NCBI RefSeq assembly: GCF_008370045.1
Contig: NZ_VOBN01000002.1
Coordinates: forward strand, 434,001-498,000
Length of the DNA stretch: 64,000 bases
Direction: 5' to 3'
From: Pseudomonas sp. ANT_J12
GTDB lineage: Bacteria; Pseudomonadota; Gammaproteobacteria; Pseudomonadales; Pseudomonadaceae
The notes under the pieces were generated by a model that made no database searches, had not been told where the DNA came from, and worked only from the letters and a program-made list of their open reading frames with translations. Below are positions 58,777 through 64,000 of the stretch, piece after piece. A program made the position numbers and the translations under genes. Position 1 is the stretch's first letter. Each line of letters opens with the position of its first letter.

Positions 58777-59811
58777 TTACTGATTGTCAGCCGGGGCAAC
58801 TTCCTTTTCGGGGAAGATCACGCTGGCGAAAATACCGATGGCCAGCACTACGACAACGATGATCAGGCTGGTGTTCGGATCGATGTTGTAGCCGTGGTGG
58901 AACAGGTGGTCAGTCGCATTCAGGCCCAGCTTTACCGCGATGAAGAAGAGCAGCGCGATAACGGCTTTTTCCAGGTGCACCAGGTAGCGTTTCAGCGCTT
59001 CCAGCACAAAGTACATGGTCCGCAGGCCGAGGATGGCGAAGAGCATGGCCGAGAACACGATCAGCGGTTCGCGGCTGACGGCGATGACGGCCGGGACGGA
59101 GTCGAACGCAAACAGCACGTCGGACACTTCCATGACCACCAGGCACAGGAACAGCGGCGTGGCGAACAGACCGCCCTTGGCCGCCAGCGACATGCCTTTG
59201 TTTTCCGGCTTGGTCAGCTCGGCTTCCAGCGTCTTGCGACGCACGAAGAAGTCATGGCCATGCAGTTTCGGCCACACCGGGAACAGCTTCTTGGCGAAGC
59301 GGTACGCCATGTGCGTGGAGTAATCTTCTTCCTCTTCGTCGTCACCGCCGCTGCGCAGCATCATCACCGCAGTCCAGGCCACGATCAGTGCAAACACCAC
59401 TTCGACCCAAGGACCCAGCGCCAGCAGGCCGGTACCGATGGCCACGAAGATCAGGCGGAACACGATCGCGCCGATGATGCCCCAGTACAGGACACGGTGG
59501 CGCAGGCCGTTCGGCACTTTGAACCAGGCGAAGATCGCCATGAACACGAACAGGTTGTCCACGCTCAGGACTTTTTCCAGCGCATAGCCGGTGATGAACA
59601 GGGTCGCGACATCCGGGCCATGTTCGTAGTACAGGAACCCTGCGAAGCCGAACGAGATGAGAATCCAGAACACCGACCAGGCTGATGCTTTGGCGAGGCT
59701 GATCGGCTGGTCACCGCGATGGGTGAACATGTCGAGGATCATCGCGCCGAGCGCCAGCGCCACGAATACAGCGATGGTCAGCGGGGGGAAACCCAGGTGA
59801 GAAACTTCCAC
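58777..59811 (-). CDS. terC: TerC-family integral membrane protein
   Basis: A 344-residue protein with about nine membrane helices. Family motifs with conserved acidic residues are visible: EKVLSVDNLFVF and EVSDVLFAFDSVPAVIAVS. TerC is thought to handle metal ions (manganese, calcium) at the membrane and to gather the other Ter proteins. Between terB and terD, as usual. Confidence 0.95.
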   Translation of the reverse strand: MEVSHLGFPPLTIAVFVALALGAMILDMFTHRGDQPISLAKASAWSVFWILISFGFAGFLYYEHGPDVATLFITGYALEKVLSVDNLFVFMAIFAWFKVPNGLRHRVLYWGIIGAIVFRLIFVAIGTGLLALGPWVEVVFALIVAWTAVMMLRSGGDDEEEEDYSTHMAYRFAKKLFPVWPKLHGHDFFVRRKTLEAELTKPENKGMSLAAKGGLFATPLFLCLVVMEVSDVLFAFDSVPAVIAVSREPLIVFSAMLFAILGLRTMYFVLEALKRYLVHLEKAVIALLFFIAVKLGLNATDHLFHHGYNIDPNTSLIIVVVVLAIGIFASVIFPEKEVAPADNQ

Positions 59812-59823
59812 AGTTATTGTTCC

Positions 59824-60273
59824 TTAGAGTTCAAAGTCAGCCGGGGGTAAGCCCAGCTCGAGGCAGATCAGGCGGCAAACGGCTTTTTCCTTGTCGTCGA
59901 AATTACCGTCCGACGCGCCGATGGCGCAGGCAACACGGACCAGCAGGCGACCTGCGCCGTCCTTGCCCTTGATCTTGCTGATGTTTTTCAGGGCTTCGGC
60001 CTGACCGATCTGGAAGTCGAATTCGAACTTGCCGCACGCGTCGTTGAAGACCTTGATGACGTCAGTCAGGTTGAACACTTTCAACTCGGGCGAGTTGTTG
60101 ATGAACCCGGTCATTTTCATTTTTTCAGCCGAGCTGACTTCACCGTCCGCCGCCGCAACCATGGCGCAGCTGTTGGCAACCGCTTCCATGAACTCTCTGT
60201 TCTTGAACTTGGCCACTTCGGTGGTCAGCTTCTCGCGGGCAAGCGCCGCGTTTGTTTTCAACCATGACAACAT
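59824..60273 (-). CDS. terB: TerB-family protein
   Basis: A 149-residue helical protein with two acidic metal-site segments (AADGEVSSAEK and ASDGNFDDKEK), the signature of TerB. ATG 60273 has AGAGG eight bases upstream; an in-frame GTG at 60282 is less likely. Sits 12 bases before terC. Confidence 0.94.
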   Translation of the reverse strand: MLSWLKTNAALAREKLTTEVAKFKNREFMEAVANSCAMVAAADGEVSSAEKMKMTGFINNSPELKVFNLTDVIKVFNDACGKFEFDFQIGQAEALKNISKIKGKDGAGRLLVRVACAIGASDGNFDDKEKAVCRLICLELGLPPADFEL

Positions 60274-60321
60274 GTTGTTCACCTCTAGGGCGGACCGGAC
60301 CGGCCCGCCGTTTTCAAATAG

Positions 60322-61503
60322 TTACTTGGAACCTGCCGACCAGCGCATGCCCCAACCGTAAGCCTTGTCCATGACCGAATGACCTTTGTGGAAATCGACC
60401 CGGCGGCTGACCTTGACGCCGCCGCCCTCGTTCTCCAGCAGGGCGATGGCACACATGCCCAGGCGCCCGCCTTCTTCATTCAGGCGAACTTCGATCGGTG
60501 GCTGGCCCGGGACATAAATGGTCACGACGCCATCGGTCTCACGCCAGTTCGGCGCACCTTCGTAGATGAACGCGAACACCAGCACCCGGCGGATTTCACT
60601 CCAATGCCGGCCGTTGATGTGCAGCCATTCGCCATCGCTGACGGCGCCGGTACGGTCATCGCCCATCAACCGGATGTAAGGGTCGTAGTCGAAATCGCCG
60701 AAGCTGTTGCCCAGTGCCTGGACCACCCCTTTGGAGCCATCCTGCAACTCGTAAAGGCAACCCACGTCGAGGTCGATGGCGTTGTTGCGCGAGAAGAAAC
60801 CGCCGCCCTTGCCTTTGTTCCAGTTGAGGTTGACCTTGATCTCGCCGAAGCCTTCAGCGGTTTTCTCCAGGCTGATCGAGGAGCGGGTCTTGTCGAGGGT
60901 GATTTTGCTCAGGCTGATCGACGACTTCGGTGGCGCGGCCGGCACGGGTGCGGCAGGCGCCGCCACGGGTGCAGGAGCGGCCACTGGTGCCGGGGCAGGC
61001 GCGGCAATTTCGACACCGAAGTACTTGGCCAAAGGCTCAAGGCCACCGGCAAAACCCTGGGCGACGCAACGGAATTTCCACTCGCCCTGGCGGCGATAAA
61101 ACTCGCCGAGGATCAGGGCGGTTTCTTTCATTCCGCTGGTGGGTATCTGCGCCTCGATACCGCCGGTGACGGTCAGCGCGAGATGGGATACACGGTCGAA
61201 GCTGGCTTTGTTCTCGTAGATCGTCGCCGTCAGCGCCACCTTCTCGACCACCGCGTCCAGGCGCGACAAATCAAGGGTGAAGACCGCACGACCGGCAGAC
61301 GACTCGGTCATTTGTACCGTTCCGCCCAGCACATTGGTCTGGCCGTAGAAGCACATATCAGTGTCGCCGCGGACTTTTCCCGCGGCATTCAGGACGAATG
61401 CAGACACGTCGATATCGGCACCCGGGATGGCCGAGTAGCTGATATCGATCCGCACCTGGCCGGTGGTTACCGGCGCGTTCCCGCCAGGAACCAGGGTGGT
61501 CAT
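60322..61503 (-). CDS. terA: TerA-type double TerD-domain protein
   Basis: A 393-residue protein with an N-terminal TerD-like domain (VRGDTDMCFYGQTNVLGG, LILGEFYRRQGEWKFRCVAQ), an Ala/Pro linker at about 168-195, and a C-terminal TerA domain (NAIDLDVGCLYELQDGSKG, RLMGDDRTGAVSDGEW). Order and length match TerA. It overlaps terZ by four bases. Confidence 0.9.
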   Translation of the reverse strand: MTTLVPGGNAPVTTGQVRIDISYSAIPGADIDVSAFVLNAAGKVRGDTDMCFYGQTNVLGGTVQMTESSAGRAVFTLDLSRLDAVVEKVALTATIYENKASFDRVSHLALTVTGGIEAQIPTSGMKETALILGEFYRRQGEWKFRCVAQGFAGGLEPLAKYFGVEIAAPAPAPVAAPAPVAAPAAPVPAAPPKSSISLSKITLDKTRSSISLEKTAEGFGEIKVNLNWNKGKGGGFFSRNNAIDLDVGCLYELQDGSKGVVQALGNSFGDFDYDPYIRLMGDDRTGAVSDGEWLHINGRHWSEIRRVLVFAFIYEGAPNWRETDGVVTIYVPGQPPIEVRLNEEGGRLGMCAIALLENEGGGVKVSRRVDFHKGHSVMDKAYGWGMRWSAGSK

Positions 61504-62087
61504 GCACGCACCGCCTGAACCGCCAGGTTGACCAGGTCGTCAGCCGTGCGGCCGTTGGTCACCTGACCGATGGCCTTGAAGTCCCAACCGCCGTTCTCGC
61601 GCACCAGGCTGGCCATGACCACGCCGGTGTGACGGCCCTTCTCGGACAGATTGAAACGCGCCAGTTCGGTCTTGTTGCTCGCGTTGAGGATGCGGCAATA
61701 CGCGTTGGCGATCTTCTCGAAGTTCTGGCCCGTGAAGCTGTTCACGGTGAATACCAGCGATTTGACGGTGGCCGGCAGGCGCTGCAGATCAACGGTGATG
61801 GTTTCGTCGTCGCCATCGCCTTCACCGGTGCGGTTGTCGCCCGAGTGCTGGATCGAACCGTCGCGGGAGGTCAGTTGACGGAACCACACCAGGTCCACTG
61901 GCTTGAAGTCGGCATCGAACAGAATGCAGGAGGCATCCAGGTCGACGTCACCACCGTTACCCATCAATCGGCCCATGAACCCGGCTTTCTCCGGATCCCA
62001 GCCGAGGCCAAGCGTGATCGCCGTGAGGCCACCGCCAGCGGTTTTTTCCAGGGAGATTGATTGGTTTTTAGTCAGAGTTAGGGCCAT
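61500..62087 (-). CDS. terZ: TerD-family stress protein (TerZ)
   Basis: A 195-residue TerD-domain protein with an inserted GFMGRLMGNGGDVDLDASC segment, characteristic of TerZ. It has the acidic motif GDNRTGEGDGDDETITV. First of the terZABCDE set; its first 20 bases overlap the HAD gene. Confidence 0.9.
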   Translation of the reverse strand: MALTLTKNQSISLEKTAGGGLTAITLGLGWDPEKAGFMGRLMGNGGDVDLDASCILFDADFKPVDLVWFRQLTSRDGSIQHSGDNRTGEGDGDDETITVDLQRLPATVKSLVFTVNSFTGQNFEKIANAYCRILNASNKTELARFNLSEKGRHTGVVMASLVRENGGWDFKAIGQVTNGRTADDLVNLAVQAVRA

Positions 62088-62847
62088 CGGTACGCTCCTT
62101 GTTGGTCGTCAATTGCGAGGGTGTAGCGTTGCTGTCCTCAACCGGACGAGTTGCCATCGGCGCAACGCCGGCATCTCGGGCCAAGGTCTTGGAGACCCGC
62201 AGACGCCCACGGCGCCATGCAGGGTGGAAATGTCGCCAGTGCGCATCTTGCGCAGCAGCCAGAAGTTCGTGGTCACCGCGGGTGTCGCCCCAGGCGCGCA
62301 GGCGGTATTGCGTCAGGTCGCCGTACACCGCTTCAAGGCGCTGCACCTTCGCTTCACAGCGGCAGTTGTTGCCCGAGATCCGCCCGGTCAGGCGCCCATC
62401 GACGACTTCCAGTTCGGTGGCGATCAATTTGATATTGAGGCGATCGGCAAACGGTTTCAGGACCAGCGCCGGAGAGGCGGAACACAGGGTGACTTCACTG
62501 CCGGCCTGTCTTTCAGCGGCCACCGAGGTCAAGCCGGCGGGACGCATCAGGCGGGTCCAGTACAGGCCGCAGAATTCCGCGGCCTTGTGCCGCACCCATT
62601 CTTCCTTGGCATCGGTGAGGAATGCGGCGATCAGCCGGGCCTTGAGTTCGTCGCGCGACAGGCGACGCGTCAGGTAACGCACCCCCGGACCGGCGAGCAG
62701 GCGCAAGCGCTTGGCAAATTCGATTTTGCCAAACGCAAATTTCAGAAAGGGAACGAAGCTGTCGTGCCGGGTCAAGGTGCCGTCGAAGTCAAAGACCGAC
62801 AGGACCTTGGCCCCGGCCGGGCCCATCTCAAGCATTTCCTGGGTCAT
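62068..62847 (-). CDS. HAD-IB family hydrolase
   Basis: A 259-residue phosphatase-like protein. The HAD nucleophile motif is FDFDGTLTRHDSF, with CSASP (motif II) and WGDTRGDHELL (motif IV). HAD phosphatases are part of the biosynthetic module described in Ter operons. The last 35 or so residues (Pro/Thr-rich) are beyond the usual domain. Overlaps both neighbours, so translation is tightly linked. Confidence 0.88.
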   Translation of the reverse strand: MTQEMLEMGPAGAKVLSVFDFDGTLTRHDSFVPFLKFAFGKIEFAKRLRLLAGPGVRYLTRRLSRDELKARLIAAFLTDAKEEWVRHKAAEFCGLYWTRLMRPAGLTSVAAERQAGSEVTLCSASPALVLKPFADRLNIKLIATELEVVDGRLTGRISGNNCRCEAKVQRLEAVYGDLTQYRLRAWGDTRGDHELLAAAQDAHWRHFHPAWRRGRLRVSKTLARDAGVAPMATRPVEDSNATPSQLTTNKERTDGPNSD

Positions 62848-63794
62848 CGGCCGGCCTCTGCAAGACGGATTGACTGATCACTGTGGCTCGGCTCCGCATG
62901 CCTGACCCCATGCCACTTGGCACGCTCAAGGATATTTGTGGCCCATTTGAAGTGAGTTGCTGGTTCGCACATCGTGTCATTGTGATTGAAGACCGCTGGC
63001 GCGACTTCATTCAGCATCAATTTGGCACAATTTAGATCTTCGAGACTGACCCGCAGGCTGTCCTGAATGCTGCTGATCTGGCTTGGATGAATCGCCGTTT
63101 TGCCCACCAGGCCATGGGCAATGTCCAGGCTCAGTTCTTCCAGCAGCAAATGCGGCGTCGCCAAACGCTCAAACACCGGGGCGGTCAAAGCGAACCCTTG
63201 CGACCCCATGACCCCGGCCAGCATTGGAATCACGTAACCCATGGGCGTGCTGTACAGCGTGGTCGCCGGATTGCGCCGAAGGCCCAGGCAGCCCAGCAGA
63301 TCATTGCCACCGATGCGCAGGGCAATGATGCGGTGGTCCAGGGTCTGCTTGAGCGCTGCGCCCAGCTCGACCATCGCCACCGGGTTGAAGACCTCGCGGG
63401 TCTCCAGGGTCGGCATCAGGAAGATGTCGGGGTTGGTCACCGCCAATTCCCACGCGCGCAGATTGGACAGGCTCAGCTTGGGCAGGACAAACCCGTCCAC
63501 ATGCACCATCAACGGCCAGTCGTTGAGCACGGCCGCCATCTGCGAATCCCGCGGTCGCACGAACAGCATGGGGCCATCGACCGTGCGGCCGCCCTGTTGG
63601 TCAATCGAGAGCAGTAACTTGTGCAGATTGGCCAGCGCCGTTTCGACGTCGATCTCCGCGACCGCATCCTCGAGGCACACCACCATCGAACGCAGTTCGG
63701 GCAGTTTTTTGTGCAAGACCACATCGAGGATGTCCTCGCGGGTGGCCGGCATGTAGAGCGTTGCACCGAGGGCGTAGGGCGAGAGTATTTTCAT
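62844..63794 (-). CDS. HpcH/HpaI aldolase/citrate-lyase-like protein
   Basis: A 316-residue TIM-barrel lyase of the CitE-like type: SMVVCLEDAVAEIDVE (metal-binding acid), MLFVRPRDS (substrate Arg), FLMPTLETREVFNPVAMVEL, IALRIGGNDLLGCLG. In Ter gene clusters a CitE-like protein accompanies phosphoribosyltransferase, ATP-grasp and HAD genes. Four-base overlap with the HAD gene; its ATG shares a base with the stop of the next upstream gene. Confidence 0.88.
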   Translation of the reverse strand: MKILSPYALGATLYMPATREDILDVVLHKKLPELRSMVVCLEDAVAEIDVETALANLHKLLLSIDQQGGRTVDGPMLFVRPRDSQMAAVLNDWPLMVHVDGFVLPKLSLSNLRAWELAVTNPDIFLMPTLETREVFNPVAMVELGAALKQTLDHRIIALRIGGNDLLGCLGLRRNPATTLYSTPMGYVIPMLAGVMGSQGFALTAPVFERLATPHLLLEELSLDIAHGLVGKTAIHPSQISSIQDSLRVSLEDLNCAKLMLNEVAPAVFNHNDTMCEPATHFKWATNILERAKWHGVRHAEPSHSDQSIRLAEAGR

Positions 63795-64000
63795 CAGCTC
63801 AAACTCCGGATAACGGTCACGGCACGATAAGGACCGAGGGCGGCCCCCATCTCCTCAACCGTCACGTTCGCGCGCTCAGTCAGGTGCATCAGCAATTGCA
63901 CGTCCGGATCGCTGCGATCGCGCACCAGCACCTGATCCGGCACCCGGCGCAGAACGGCACGCGTGGCCTCGGCAATGCCGGGTTTGACCCGATTCAGATT
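63794..64000 (-). CDS. C-terminal end of a StiP/PELOTA-type protein (5' end outside window)
   Basis: The last 68 codons of a gene cut by the window edge. The visible part (RVPDQVLVRDRSDPDVQLLM, HLTERANVTVEEMGAALGPY) looks like the PELOTA_1 RNA-binding-type domain that ends StiP/phosphoribosyltransferase-like proteins of Ter operons. The stop (TGATG) overlaps the start of the CitE-like gene by one base. Assignment from a fragment, so moderate. Confidence 0.6.
   Translation of the reverse strand, partial: NLNRVKPGIAEATRAVLRRVPDQVLVRDRSDPDVQLLMHLTERANVTVEEMGAALGPYRAVTVIRSLS

Overview
The window is a piece of a Pseudomonas chromosome, most likely from the P. fluorescens group. The evidence is the gene order (leuA; der-bamB-yfgM-hisS-ispG-rodZ-pilW-rlmN-ndk; iscRSUA-hscBA-fdx-iscX; secDF-yajC-tgt-queA), GC-rich codon use, and the typical Pseudomonas intergenic palindromes containing 'GTAGGAGCGAGGCTTGCCCGCGA' or 'GATCGTTCCCACGCTC'-type arms.

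Layout. 1-9.8 kb: a TauE-like transporter (cut by the window edge), a LysR regulator, xseA, a LytM peptidase, leuA with a short Leu-containing upstream ORF, a methionine aminotransferase/omega-amidase pair, and der. 9.9-17.5 kb: a minus-strand housekeeping run from ndk to bamB (outer-membrane assembly, histidyl-tRNA synthetase, isoprenoid synthesis, cell shape, type IV pili, rRNA methylation). 17.6-23.3 kb: the complete ISC iron-sulfur operon behind an IscR-type operator. 23.4-32.5 kb: cysE, trmJ, suhB, a glycine-zipper protein, the secF-secD-yajC-tgt-queA run, and tRNA-Leu(CAA).

32.5-42.7 kb is a genomic island. It is inserted in the 3' end of tRNA-Leu and bounded by 20-bp direct repeats (32459-32478 and 42722-42741, one mismatch). 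It starts with a P4-type tyrosine integrase. A GC-rich decayed stretch follows, with a broken second integrase-like gene. Then comes an AT-rich, tightly packed operon (35787-41419): a WHxH-motif protein with a Cys/Gly/Ser tail, a TauD-like Fe(II)/2-oxoglutarate oxygenase, a SAM methyltransferase, and a 1187-residue UvrA-like ATPase with an extra C-terminal region. A small P-loop kinase gene converges on it. This operon is the best candidate for an undescribed system. My working idea is a peptide-modifying (RiPP-like) or DNA-targeting pathway with the UvrA-like protein as self-protection; a defence role is the main alternative.

42.9-46.4 kb holds small hypothetical, membrane and PH-domain genes. 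46.7-51.9 kb is a soluble NAD-dependent formate dehydrogenase operon (fdsGBA-D order). 51.9-64 kb is a tellurite/stress (Ter) locus. Reading on the minus strand it runs: a PELOTA/StiP-type protein (cut by the edge), HpcH/HpaI-like lyase, HAD hydrolase, terZ, terA, terB, terC, terD, terE. Three envelope-type genes and a divergent TerD-VWA (TerF-like) gene follow. The genes ahead of terZ match the published description of Ter operons coupled to a biosynthetic module.
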